Source: Acidisoma sp965199065 (GTDB lineage: Bacteria; Pseudomonadota; Alphaproteobacteria; Acetobacterales; Acetobacteraceae). Taken from it: a stretch of 64,000 nt of DNA. This document shows positions 42,961 through 51,435 of the stretch, piece by piece. Numbering within the stretch: position 1 is the stretch's first letter; each line of letters starts with the position of its first letter. The DNA lies in contig NZ_CBDAQN010000001.1 of assembly GCF_965199065.1 (NCBI RefSeq), positions 372,001-436,000 on the forward strand. Direction: 5' to 3'. Made by a program: the position numbers and the translations under genes. The notes beneath the pieces are model-generated. The model saw only the letters and a list, made by a program, of their open reading frames with translations, searched no databases and was not told the origin of the DNA.

Positions 42961-45610
42961 CAAGCTCTCCGAGTATCGGGCCAAGCGGGACTTCGCGCTC
43001 ACGCGGGAGCCGAGCGGGGAGGCGGAACATGCGGCCGGATCGCGCCTGCGCTTCGTCATCCAGAAGCACGATGCCACCCGGTTGCACTACGATCTCCGGC
43101 TAGAACTCGATGGCGTCTTCAAGTCGTGGGCGGTCGCCAAGGGGCCGTCGCTCGATCCGCATGAGAAGCGCCTCGCGGTCGAGGTCGAGGACCACCCGCT
43201 GGATTACGGGGATTTCGAGGGCACCATTCCCAAAGGCCAGTATGGCGGCGGGACGGTCCAGCTCTGGGACCGAGGTTACTGGGCGCCCCAGGGGATGACT
43301 GCGGAGGAGGGCCTGGAGAAAGGCGACCTCAAGTTCACGCTGGAGGGTGAGCACCTTCACGGCAGTTGGGTTCTCGTCCGCATGAAGAATTGGAGCGGCA
43401 AGCGGGTCAACTGGCTGCTCATCAAGCATCGGGACGAATACGCCCATGAGGGCGATCAAGACGCGTTGCTCGCCGACGACCGTTCGGTGGCGTCGGGCCG
43501 GCCCATGGAGGACATCGCCGCCGGCAGGGGGCGCGCACCCAAGCCGTTCATGACCTCAGAGGCGTCCGTGACAAAGGACGCCGTGTGGGACTCGAACGTC
43601 GGGCTGGCGCCGGCTTTACGAGCAGAGGGGAAGACCAGCAGCCCGCCAAAGTCCGCGCGCAAAGCGAAAGCCAAGCCTACGCCGGAAGCCGAGAAGGCGA
43701 CCGAACTACCGGAGTTCATCGAGCCGCAGTTTTGTCTGTCGGTCGAGCGCCCATCGAGCCAATCGGGCTGGGTGCATGAGATCAAGTTCGACGGCTACCG
43801 GGTCCAGGCGCGGATGAGCGAAGGCGCCGCCATCCTCCGCACCAGGAAAGGACTAGACTGGACCCGCAAGTTCCCCGAGATCGCTGACGCTTGCGCCCGT
43901 CTGCCGGACGCGATCATCGACGGCGAGATCGTCGCCCTCGACGACCATGGCGCGCCGGACTTCGCGGCTCTTCAGGCGGCCCTCTCCGAAGGCAACACCA
44001 CCAATCTCGTCTTCTTCGTATTCGACCTTCTGTTCGCCGGTGGCGAGGATCTTCGCCCGCTTCCCCTGTCCGAACGCAAGACCCGGCTTGAGACGCTCCT
44101 CGGCACGCTCCCGAAGCGGGGCGGTCCGTTGCTGCGCTACGTCGACCATTTCGAGACCGGCGGCGATGCCGTGCTGCTTTCCGCCTGCAAGCTGTCGCTC
44201 GAGGGCATCGTCTCCAAGCGGCTCGACGCGCCCTACCACTCCGGCCGCAGCGAGAGTTGGACGAAGGCGAAATGTCGTGCCGGCAACGAAGTCGTCATCG
44301 GGGCATGGACCGACACCGGCGGGCGTTTCCGGTCGCTGATCGTGGGCGTGCATCGCGGCTCGCATTTCGTCCATGTCGGCCGGGTCGGCACAGGTTTCGG
44401 AGCGGCAAAGGTCGACCAGCTGCTCCCGCGCCTGAAGGATATGAGCGCCGCCCGCAGCCCCTTCACCGGTCCGGGCGCGCCGCGCTCGGCGTCCAACATC
44501 CACTGGGTGAAGCCGGAACTGGTGGCGGAGATCGAGTTCGCGGGCTGGACCGGCGACGGCATGATCCGTCAGGCGGCCTTCAAGGGCCTGCGCGAGGACA
44601 AGCCGGCCGCCGAGGTTCAGGCCGAAGACCCCGCGCCGGCGGCAACCACGGAGCTGGCCTCCCCACCCCCCAAAACTCCGACGCCGAAAAAAGCCGCCGA
44701 TGGCGCGCCGAACGTGGTCATGGGCGTTGTCATATCCCGGCCCGACAAGGCGATGTGGCCCGAGGCGGGCAGCGACGGCGACCCGGTGACGAAGCTGGAC
44801 CTCGCCCGCTACTACGAGGCCGTCAGCCCATGGTTGATCCGGCACCTCAAGGGCCGCCCGTGTTCCATCATCCGCGCGCCCGACGGCTTCGCCGGCGAAA
44901 CCTTCTTCCAGCGCCACGCCATGGCGGGGTCGTCTAGTCTTGTGGAACTGGTGACCGCCCTCGGCGACCGGAAGCCGTACCTCGAGATCGACCGCGTCGA
45001 AGGTCTCGCGGCGGTGGCGCAGGTCGGCGCGCTCGAACTGCATCCTTGGAACAACGATCCGTTCCACTACGAGGTTCCGGGCCGGCTGGTCTTCGACCTC
45101 GACCCCGGGCCCGAGGTCGAGTTCGATACTGTCGTCAAGTCGGCGCTCGCGGTGCGGGACCTCCTGAAGGAGGTCGGCCTTGTCAGCTTCTGCAAGACGA
45201 CCGGCGGCAAGGGACTTCACATCGTGACGCCGCTCGCGCGGACGAAGGAGGGCAACCCAAGCTGGGCAGAGGCCAAGACTTTCGCGCGCGCCGTTTGCGA
45301 AGTCATGGCCAAGGCGGCGCCCGACAGGTTCGTCATCAACATGGCGAAGAAGCTGCGGACGGGCCGCATCTTCCTTGATTACCTTCGCAACGACCGGATG
45401 GCGACGGCGGTGGCGCCTCTGTCGCCGCGCGGGCGGCCGGGCGCGCCCGTCTCGATGCCGCTGACATGGTCGCAGGTGAAGCCAGGCCTCGACCCGGCGC
45501 AGTACAATGTGCGGACGGTTCCGGCCTTGCTCGCAAAGACGAAGGCGTGGGCCGAGTATTGCGACGCCGAGCAGCCTCTCGCCGAGGCTATCAAGCGGCT
45601 CGCTGCCTAG
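42950..45610 (+). CDS. ligD: DNA ligase D (phosphoesterase-ligase-polymerase)
   Basis: An 886-residue multifunctional non-homologous end-joining enzyme. Domain order is PE (about 10-190; FVIQKHDATRLHYDLRLELDG), ATP-dependent ligase (about 250-560; adenylated Lys279 in IKFDGYR) and AEP polymerase/primase (about 590-886; catalytic Asp716 and Asp718 in FDLDPGPEVEFD, with TTGGKGLHIV). The Pseudomonas-like order PE-Lig-Pol is thus seen. A GTG start overlaps malQ by 11 bases. It lies in a cassette with a second ligase and Ku. Confidence 0.96.
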   Translation: MPSSKLSEYRAKRDFALTREPSGEAEHAAGSRLRFVIQKHDATRLHYDLRLELDGVFKSWAVAKGPSLDPHEKRLAVEVEDHPLDYGDFEGTIPKGQYGGGTVQLWDRGYWAPQGMTAEEGLEKGDLKFTLEGEHLHGSWVLVRMKNWSGKRVNWLLIKHRDEYAHEGDQDALLADDRSVASGRPMEDIAAGRGRAPKPFMTSEASVTKDAVWDSNVGLAPALRAEGKTSSPPKSARKAKAKPTPEAEKATELPEFIEPQFCLSVERPSSQSGWVHEIKFDGYRVQARMSEGAAILRTRKGLDWTRKFPEIADACARLPDAIIDGEIVALDDHGAPDFAALQAALSEGNTTNLVFFVFDLLFAGGEDLRPLPLSERKTRLETLLGTLPKRGGPLLRYVDHFETGGDAVLLSACKLSLEGIVSKRLDAPYHSGRSESWTKAKCRAGNEVVIGAWTDTGGRFRSLIVGVHRGSHFVHVGRVGTGFGAAKVDQLLPRLKDMSAARSPFTGPGAPRSASNIHWVKPELVAEIEFAGWTGDGMIRQAAFKGLREDKPAAEVQAEDPAPAATTELASPPPKTPTPKKAADGAPNVVMGVVISRPDKAMWPEAGSDGDPVTKLDLARYYEAVSPWLIRHLKGRPCSIIRAPDGFAGETFFQRHAMAGSSSLVELVTALGDRKPYLEIDRVEGLAAVAQVGALELHPWNNDPFHYEVPGRLVFDLDPGPEVEFDTVVKSALAVRDLLKEVGLVSFCKTTGGKGLHIVTPLARTKEGNPSWAEAKTFARAVCEVMAKAAPDRFVINMAKKLRTGRIFLDYLRNDRMATAVAPLSPRGRPGAPVSMPLTWSQVKPGLDPAQYNVRTVPALLAKTKAWAEYCDAEQPLAEAIKRLAA

Positions 45611-45611
45611 G

Positions 45612-46646
45612 ATGCCGGAGTTCCTCCTTGGTCTCGACACCGAACCCATGGAGGCGAAATCCGTGGATGCCTTGCCCGTCGACGAGGGGTGGCAGTTCGA
45701 GCCGAAGTGGGACGGATTTCGTTGCCTCGTCTTCAAGTCCGGCGCGGAGGTCGATCTGCGCGCCAAGTCGGGCAAGCCGCTGGGCCGCTACTTCCCGGAG
45801 ATGGTCGAGGCGGTAAGACGCGCCAAGGCCGACCATTTCGTGCTCGACGGCGAGTTGACGGTGCCCCTCGGCGATACTCTGTCGTTCGGGGCCTTGCAGG
45901 ACCGGGTGCATCCCGCCGAGAGCCGGATACGCAAGCTGTCGGCTGAGACGCCCGCGCTTCTCATCCTGTTCGATTGTCTCGCGACGGCGAAGGCGGGAAG
46001 CCTGATGGCCAAGCCGCTCGTCGACCGCCGGGCGGAGTTGGAGCGCCTCATGCCGGGGCTGGGTCACGAACACCGCACCCGGCTCTCGCCGCTGACGCGC
46101 GATGCCGCGCAGGCCCAGGGTTGGCTCGAGGACACCCGGGGAGCGCTCGACGGCGTGGTGGCGAAGCGTATCGACGGCCCATACGGCGCCGGCAAGCGCG
46201 TCATGCTGAAGCTCAAGCGCCTACGCAGCGCCGACTGCGTTGTTGGAGGCTTCCGCTACGGGAAGGGCACGCGGCTAGTGGGGTCGCTGTTGCTCGGCCT
46301 CTACAATGGGGACGGCAAGCTGGACCACGTCGGCTTCACCTCGGCGATTTCCGACGCCGACCGGCCGGGTCTGACGGCCAAGCTCGAAGCGCTGAAAGGT
46401 TCGCCCGGCTTCACCGGCGACGCGCCGGGCGGTCCGAGCCGCTGGGGGAACGAGCGTTCCGCCGACTGGCAGCCGTTGCGGACGGAGCTCGTCATCGAAG
46501 TCACGTACGACCAGGTGACCGATGGCCGCTTCCGGCACGGCACGATGCTGCGGCGGTGGCGGCCTGACAAGGCGCCTGCCCAATGCACCCGTGAGCAGCT
46601 GCAACAGGAGGCGCGGCCGGGCATCATCGCCGAGGACCTTCTGTAG
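45612..46646 (+). CDS. ligC: ATP-dependent DNA ligase, LigC-type
   Basis: A 344-residue stand-alone ligase. Nucleotidyltransferase domain with adenylated Lys32 in FEPKWDGFRCLVF, then SGKPLGRYFPEM, DGVVAKRIDGPY and KLKRLRSADCVVGGF; an OB-fold domain follows (VEVTYDQVTDGRFRHG). It starts two bases after the ligD stop. LigC in Mycobacterium serves a backup role or base-excision repair; the same split of labour is a reasonable guess here. Confidence 0.93.
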   Translation: MPEFLLGLDTEPMEAKSVDALPVDEGWQFEPKWDGFRCLVFKSGAEVDLRAKSGKPLGRYFPEMVEAVRRAKADHFVLDGELTVPLGDTLSFGALQDRVHPAESRIRKLSAETPALLILFDCLATAKAGSLMAKPLVDRRAELERLMPGLGHEHRTRLSPLTRDAAQAQGWLEDTRGALDGVVAKRIDGPYGAGKRVMLKLKRLRSADCVVGGFRYGKGTRLVGSLLLGLYNGDGKLDHVGFTSAISDADRPGLTAKLEALKGSPGFTGDAPGGPSRWGNERSADWQPLRTELVIEVTYDQVTDGRFRHGTMLRRWRPDKAPAQCTREQLQQEARPGIIAEDLL

Positions 46647-46735
46647 CGCCTGCGAGTACGGCCGTTGCACATCCGGCCCGTGCGCCCATCTTGATCTATC
46701 GAATTTACACGCTCGAATGGCGGAGGAGGTTGAAG

Positions 46736-47668
46736 ATGGCTCAGCGGCCGATTTGGCGAGGGCATCTTCGGCTTGCCCTCGTATCCTGTCCCATCGCCCT
46801 GTACAGCGCGAACCACGACCGGGGTTCGCTGCACTTCAACCTCATCAATCCCAAGACCGGCAACCGGATCAAGATGGTCACGCAGGATGCGGAGACCGGC
46901 GACCCGCTCTCTCGCGGCGATCTCGTCAAGGGCTACGAATACAAGAAGGATGGCTACCTCATCGTGTCCGACGAGGACTTCGACACCGCCCGGATCGAAA
47001 GTTCCAGCACCGTCAAGATCGAGAAGTTCGTCGACGCGAACTCGATCGATCCGATTTACTACGACGCCAGCTATTATCTGGCGCCGGATGGCGATTCCGG
47101 CGAGGATGTCTACGTCGTCCTGCGGGATGCGATTGCAAGCACCGGGAAGATCGCGCTCTCACGGGTTGTCATCGCGCGTCGGGAGCATCCCATCGCGATC
47201 ATGCCGATGGGGAAGGGGCTTGTTGCACACACGCTCCACGAGGAGCGCGATCTGAACGACTTCGCAGGCCTGTTCGACCATCTTCCATCCGCGAAGCCGG
47301 ATCCCGACATGATCCAGTTGGCAACGCAGCTGATCGATCGCCAGACCGGGAAATACGATCCGGCTGACATCGAGGACCGCTACGAAACCCGCCTGCGCGC
47401 GGTGATAGAGGCCAAGCTCAAGGGCGAAGGGATCGAAGCCGAGGAGGCAGCCGAGCCTGACCGCGGCAATGTGGTCGATCTGATGGCGGCGCTCCGCAAG
47501 AGCCTCGGGCAAACGGGCAACGATGACGCTACCCCGGCTCCAAAGCCGGCGGCTTCCAAGTCACCGGCTCCAAAAGCGAAGGCGAAGCCGGCAGCGGATC
47601 AACCTGAAAAGGCGCCGCCGAAGAAAACGTCAGCGGCTTCCCGACCCGCCGCTCGGCGGCGTGCCTGA
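46736..47668 (+). CDS. ku: Non-homologous end-joining protein Ku
   Basis: A 310-residue bacterial Ku that forms a ring on DNA ends and recruits LigD. The core is residues about 1-255 (RPIWRGHLRLALVSCPIALYS, FHLIN-type start, LPSAKPDPDMIQLATQLI). The last 60 residues are a Lys/Ala/Pro-rich basic tail typical of alphaproteobacterial Ku that aids DNA binding. Start ATG 46736 has an excellent GGAGG site. Its 3' end overlaps 39 bases with an antisense small gene. Confidence 0.95.
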   Translation: MAQRPIWRGHLRLALVSCPIALYSANHDRGSLHFNLINPKTGNRIKMVTQDAETGDPLSRGDLVKGYEYKKDGYLIVSDEDFDTARIESSSTVKIEKFVDANSIDPIYYDASYYLAPDGDSGEDVYVVLRDAIASTGKIALSRVVIARREHPIAIMPMGKGLVAHTLHEERDLNDFAGLFDHLPSAKPDPDMIQLATQLIDRQTGKYDPADIEDRYETRLRAVIEAKLKGEGIEAEEAAEPDRGNVVDLMAALRKSLGQTGNDDATPAPKPAASKSPAPKAKAKPAADQPEKAPPKKTSAASRPAARRRA

Positions 47669-47842
47669 CTCAGCGTCTGCCGGCCAACGCTTGAGCTTCA
47701 CCTGGCGCGCGTCCTCAAGGCAGATCTCGCAATAGATCATGTGTTCTTGCGCGTGATAGCCGGTGTCGGCGCTGCCGAAGCCGCAATCGGGGCATGTGTA
47801 GTGCCAGAGTGGGATGTCGGTCTGCTTGATGGTGAAGGACAT
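47630..47842 (-). CDS. Small zinc-ribbon-like protein
   Basis: A 70-residue protein with two Cys pairs, CPDCG (residues 17-21) and CEICLED (about 38-44), fitting a small zinc ribbon, and a disordered Gly/Ser/Pro tail. Homologues of this type are conserved hypotheticals. Its 3' end overlaps the ku gene by 39 bases on the opposite strand. Function unknown. Confidence 0.7.
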   Translation of the reverse strand: MSFTIKQTDIPLWHYTCPDCGFGSADTGYHAQEHMIYCEICLEDARQVKLKRWPADAESGTPPSGGSGSR

Positions 47843-48001
47843 GGGTTCTTCTCCCAGGATCGAACTGCGACTCGAGTTCGGGTATGTAGTTTACCCTCCG
47901 GGGTGAACCGGCCCAACACCTGCCCGAATCACGATTAGATTCCCTTGCCTGGAGCCCGGCCCGTTCCCGCAGAACCTCGGGAACGGGTGCGGAGGCCGAG
48001 G

Positions 48002-48193
48002 CTACTTATCGGTGTCGATGTCCGGGTTGGTGTTGCGGTCGCCGCTCTCGACCTTCTGCTCGACCTTGGACCCGGCTCCGGATTGGCCGCCCTTGTCCGG
48101 GTTGCCGGGCTTCGTGCTGTGCGTGCCGCCAGGATCGACGCCCTCGATGGCGTCACCGCCCGTGGTCTGCGACGATGATTTATCAACTGTCAT
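48002..48193 (-). CDS. Small disordered hydrophilic protein
   Basis: A 63-residue protein rich in Gly, Ser, Asp, Lys and Thr, with no hydrophobic core; it probably does not fold alone. GGAG is present upstream of the ATG, and the start overlaps the xthA stop by 4 bases (ATGA), which supports it being a real, coupled gene. No known family was recognised. Confidence 0.55.
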   Translation of the reverse strand: MTVDKSSSQTTGGDAIEGVDPGGTHSTKPGNPDKGGQSGAGSKVEQKVESGDRNTNPDIDTDK

Positions 48194-49065
48194 GGCTCGG
48201 AACTCCGTTTTGGTTGCCGGGGTGATCGTCCCCGTCGTGCGGCGGTAGATGGTGCCGCGCCGTCCTCACCCAAGTGAGAAGTGCGAGAGCCGGCTTGCGC
48301 GAGTTCGATCCAGGTCGGCGCATGGTCGCTCGCCTTGTCCCAGCCGCGCACCGCGCTATCGACGCCCGCGCCGAGAAGCCGCTCTTTCAGGGCGGGGCTG
48401 AGCAGGAGATGGTCGAGGCGCAGACCGGCATCACGCCCGTACGCATTCCGGAAATAATCCCAGAACGTGTAGATCGTCTCGCCCGGATGAAGCGTCCGCA
48501 CCGCATCCGTCCAGCCCTGGGCGAGCAACTGCTGGAAACAGGCGCGCACCTCGGGCCGGAACAGCGCATCGTTGACCCATCGCTCGGGTTTGTAGACGTC
48601 GAGTTCGGTCGGCATCACGTTGTAGTCGCCTGCCAGGATCACCGGCAGGCCGGTTGCGAGCATCGTCGCCGCGTGGCTGACGAAGCGGCTGAACCAGCGG
48701 AGTTTGTAATCGAACTTCGGCCCGGGAGCGGGGTTCCCGTTCGGCAGATAGAGGCAGCCGATGATGATCCCGTTGACGGCGCCTTCGATGTACCGGCTGT
48801 GCGTATCGTCGGCCTCTCCCGCCAGACCGCGCCTCGTCTCGACGGGTTGCTGCCCGCGAGCGAGGAGTGCCACGCCATTCCATGCCTTCTGGCCAAGCCA
48901 GATCGCGCCGTAGCCTGCGTCCCGAAGCGCTGCCTCCGGGAATTTGTCATCCGGCGCCTTGAGCTCCTGAAGACAGACGACGTCCGGTGTGGCTTCCGCA
49001 AGCCACCGGAGTAGCACCGGCAAGCGCCCGTTGATGCCGTTGACGTTGAAGGTGGCGATTTTCAC
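48190..49065 (-). CDS. xthA: Exodeoxyribonuclease III (AP endonuclease)
   Basis: A 291-residue enzyme of the exonuclease-endonuclease-phosphatase family, repairing abasic sites and blocked 3' ends. Motifs: TFNVNGINGRLP, QELKAPDDKFP, ILAGDYNVMPTE, LRLDHLLLSP and the terminal SDHAPTWIEL with the catalytic Asp-His pair. A basic 35-residue C-terminal tail extends beyond the E. coli enzyme. Near the end-joining genes but on the opposite strand. Confidence 0.94.
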   Translation of the reverse strand: MKIATFNVNGINGRLPVLLRWLAEATPDVVCLQELKAPDDKFPEAALRDAGYGAIWLGQKAWNGVALLARGQQPVETRRGLAGEADDTHSRYIEGAVNGIIIGCLYLPNGNPAPGPKFDYKLRWFSRFVSHAATMLATGLPVILAGDYNVMPTELDVYKPERWVNDALFRPEVRACFQQLLAQGWTDAVRTLHPGETIYTFWDYFRNAYGRDAGLRLDHLLLSPALKERLLGAGVDSAVRGWDKASDHAPTWIELAQAGSRTSHLGEDGAAPSTAARRGRSPRQPKRSSEP

Positions 49066-49085
49066 GAGCCGCCAAGCCTCGGGCG

Positions 49086-49571
49086 CTACGCGTCGAGCGC
49101 GGCGGCCAGCAGTTCCAAAGCCTGACGCGCGAACTCCCGCATGTTGAAGACGCGGTCGCTGCTCCCGGTCCGCACATTGGCCGCGGTCGCTGTGGGGCCC
49201 GCGAGCGCAACCCAGGTATGGCCCGCCGGATCGCCATACCGGTTGCCGTCAGGTCCCGCAGCGCCGGTTTCGCCCAAGCCCCAGGTGGCGTCGAGCCAGT
49301 CGCGCGCTGTCGTTGCCAGCAGTTCGGCGTAAAGCTGCGTCGCCGCGCGTTCCACCGGCGCAGGCAGCGGTTCCGGGATGCCCAACAGCGCCAGCCGCGC
49401 CTGAGCCGTGTAGATGACGCCGCCACCCCGGAAATACGCGCTTGCCCCGCTCACCGAGAGCAGCGCGGCGCTGATCAGGCCGCCGGTCGATGACTCCGCG
49501 ATGGCGATCGTCTCACCACGGGCCTTGAGTGCCGTGCCGATGCGCTCGGCCAACGGGAGGAGTTCCTGCAT
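49086..49571 (-). CDS. pncC: CinA-family nicotinamide-nucleotide amidohydrolase
   Basis: A 161-residue stand-alone CinA C-terminal domain that deamidates NMN, recycling pyridine nucleotides formed by DNA ligase LigA. The diagnostic AESSTGGLISAALLSVSGASAYF is present, with GLGETGAAGPDGNRYG later. It lies between xthA and the deoR regulator on the same strand. DNA repair and NMN recycling are thematically linked, although the ligases here are ATP-dependent. Confidence 0.9.
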   Translation of the reverse strand: MQELLPLAERIGTALKARGETIAIAESSTGGLISAALLSVSGASAYFRGGGVIYTAQARLALLGIPEPLPAPVERAATQLYAELLATTARDWLDATWGLGETGAAGPDGNRYGDPAGHTWVALAGPTATAANVRTGSSDRVFNMREFARQALELLAAALDA

Positions 49572-49626
49572 CGTAATCTCCAGAGCATGAACGATACTGC
49601 ACGATAGTCGTAAAGATGACCGCCAG

Positions 49627-50403
49627 CTATGGCGGGCCCGGAGCGCGCATCACCTGCACACCCTGGTCCTCGAACGGCCTGCATTGCTCCGCGGAGGCGT
49701 GGGCGTCGGTGATCAAGGTCAAGGGCCGGTCGAGCAGCGCCCAGAAAGGCTGGCTCGTGCGCCCTAGCTTGGAGGCATCGGCGAGCACGAAAACCTCCGC
49801 CGCCTGCGTCATCATCATGGATTTGAGCGCGACCTGTTCGAGCGTCGCCTCACAGAGCCCGCGCCCGGCGACGACGCCATCGGCGCTGAGGAAGCAGCGG
49901 TCGGCGGCGATCTGGCGCAAACCCTGCTCCGCCAGCGGGCCGTTCGTCGTCATGCTGATGGCGCGCAGGCTCCCGCCCAGCACCAGGACCTCGATTCCGG
50001 GTTCGGCTGCCAGGATCGGCAACAGCGGCAGGTTGTTCGTGATGACCTGATGGCGCCGGCCATGCAGGCCTCGCCCGAACGCCTCGACAGTCGAGCCGCC
50101 ATCCAGAATGAGCCGCTCGCCGTCGTGCAGCAGCGAGCGGGCAAGCGCGGCGATCGCGGCCTTCGCGTCGCGGTGCAGATCCCGGCGCGCCTGGAGGCTT
50201 TCCTCGGCTTCCGAGACATGACCCGTCGTGAGCACGGCGCCGCCATAGGTGCGGGTAATCGCGTGCTGCGCCGAAAGCGTCTGCAAATCGCGCCGGATCG
50301 TCGAGGCCGTGACGCCGAAACGCGCCGCGAGGCGATCCACGTCCACGGATCCTTGGGCGCATTCGGCGACGATCGCCTCGCGGCGGCTCCGGCTATGACG
50401 CAT
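49627..50403 (-). CDS. DeoR/GlpR-family transcriptional regulator
   Basis: A 258-residue repressor: N-terminal HTH (VDVDRLAARFGVTASTIRRDLQTL), then RTYGGAVL, then the DeoR sugar-phosphate-sensing domain (LILDGGSTVEAFGRGL, VITNNLPLLPIL, EVFVLADASKLGRT). It is the last gene of the sugar-acid operon, 21 bases after pdxA2, and probably represses that operon in response to a phosphorylated intermediate. Confidence 0.93.
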   Translation of the reverse strand: MRHSRSRREAIVAECAQGSVDVDRLAARFGVTASTIRRDLQTLSAQHAITRTYGGAVLTTGHVSEAEESLQARRDLHRDAKAAIAALARSLLHDGERLILDGGSTVEAFGRGLHGRRHQVITNNLPLLPILAAEPGIEVLVLGGSLRAISMTTNGPLAEQGLRQIAADRCFLSADGVVAGRGLCEATLEQVALKSMMMTQAAEVFVLADASKLGRTSQPFWALLDRPLTLITDAHASAEQCRPFEDQGVQVMRAPGPP

Positions 50404-50424
50404 TGCGGCGCCTCAGTGGTTCGA

Positions 50425-51393
50425 TCAGTGGCGACGGGGCGCGAGATCGACGGCCTGACGCAGCGCCTCGACCATCGAGCCTTCATCGGCGATGCCTTTG
50501 CCGGCGATGTCGAACGCCGTGCCGTGATCGACGGAGGTCCGCACCACGGGCAGCCCGACGGTCACGTTCACCCCGTTTTCCAGACCGAGCACCTTCACCG
50601 GACCATGACCCTGGTCGTGGTACATGGCGACCACGAGGTCGAAATCGCCGCGCGCGGCGCGGAAGAACAGCGTGTCGGCCGGCAGCGGCCCCTCGACCGA
50701 CCACCCCTTCGCCTGACAGGCCTGGACGGCCGGGATGATCTTCTCCTCCTCCTCGCCCTGGCCGAACAGGCCGTTTTCGCCGGCGTGGGGATTGATGCCG
50801 CAAACGCCGATGCGCGGGTTCTCCATCCCGGCCTTCACCAGCGTGTCATGGCCGCGGGTGATGGTGCGCTCGACCAGCCCGGGCTCGATCTTCCGGATCG
50901 CGTCCATGAGGCCGATATGCGTCGTCACGTGGATCACGCGCAGCTTCGGCGTGACCAGCATCATGGAGACCTCGGGCGTATGCGTCAGATGCGCGAGAAG
51001 CTCGGTATGGCCAGGAAATTTATGGCCGGCCGCGTGCAGCGCCTCCTTGCTGAGCGGGGCGGTGCAGATGGCGTCCGCCTCTCCGGCTTCAACCAGTTGC
51101 GTCGCTCGCTCGATATAGCGGAAAGCGCCTTCGCCCGAGACCGGCGAGAGCTTGCCGAACGGATGCCCGGCCGGAATGACGCCGAGGTCGATGCAGTCGA
51201 CGGTCCCGGCGGCGTAATGCGCCTCGGCGGGCGTCTTGATGGCGGCGACCGTCAGTTTCGTATGCACGACCTCGCCCGCTTCGCGCAGGCGGGTGGCATC
51301 GCCGACGACGAAGGCGCGGCACATGGCCTGCACATCATCCCGCGCCAGCGCCTTCATGATGACTTCAGGCCCGACGCCCGAGGCGTCGCCCAT
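50425..51393 (-). CDS. pdxA2: PdxA2-type 4-phosphoerythronate/threonate dehydrogenase, N-terminus apparently frameshifted
   Basis: As it stands, 322 residues from ATG 51393. The PdxA fold is clear: MGDASGVGPEVI, CTAPLSKEALHAAGHKFPGHTE, ATMYHDQGHGP-like (here VAMYHDQGHGPVK) and GLPVVRTSVDHGTAFDIAG. In the D-threonate/erythronate pathway it oxidises and decarboxylates the 4-phosphate to DHAP. An ATG at 51439 overlaps the kinase stop (ATGA), but a duplicated TCGT unit shifts the frame. Removing it gives a family-like start, MSASNDTRPIIAIT. It may be a frameshifted gene, a sequencing error or truncated but working. Confidence 0.85.
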   Translation of the reverse strand: MGDASGVGPEVIMKALARDDVQAMCRAFVVGDATRLREAGEVVHTKLTVAAIKTPAEAHYAAGTVDCIDLGVIPAGHPFGKLSPVSGEGAFRYIERATQLVEAGEADAICTAPLSKEALHAAGHKFPGHTELLAHLTHTPEVSMMLVTPKLRVIHVTTHIGLMDAIRKIEPGLVERTITRGHDTLVKAGMENPRIGVCGINPHAGENGLFGQGEEEEKIIPAVQACQAKGWSVEGPLPADTLFFRAARGDFDLVVAMYHDQGHGPVKVLGLENGVNVTVGLPVVRTSVDHGTAFDIAGKGIADEGSMVEALRQAVDLAPRRH

Positions 51394-51418
51394 GGTGATG
51401 GCGATGATCGGGCGGGTG

Positions 51419-51427
51419 TCGTTCGTT
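51419..51427. repeat. 4-base tandem duplication in the pdxA2 start region
   Basis: TCGTTCGTT on the plus strand (AACGAACGA on the minus) holds two copies of a 4-base unit. A single copy would restore the pdxA2 reading frame. Confidence 0.7.
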
Positions 51428-51435
51428 GGAAGCGC

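Noticed and set aside
40615..43077. 820-codon open frame on the minus strand across malQ
   Set aside because: It mirrors malQ codons in GC-rich DNA, and its translation is Arg/Gly/Pro-rich with no domain.
43853..45775. 640-codon open frame opposite ligD
   Set aside because: Low-complexity shadow of the ligD reading frame; ligD motifs on the plus strand are unmistakable.
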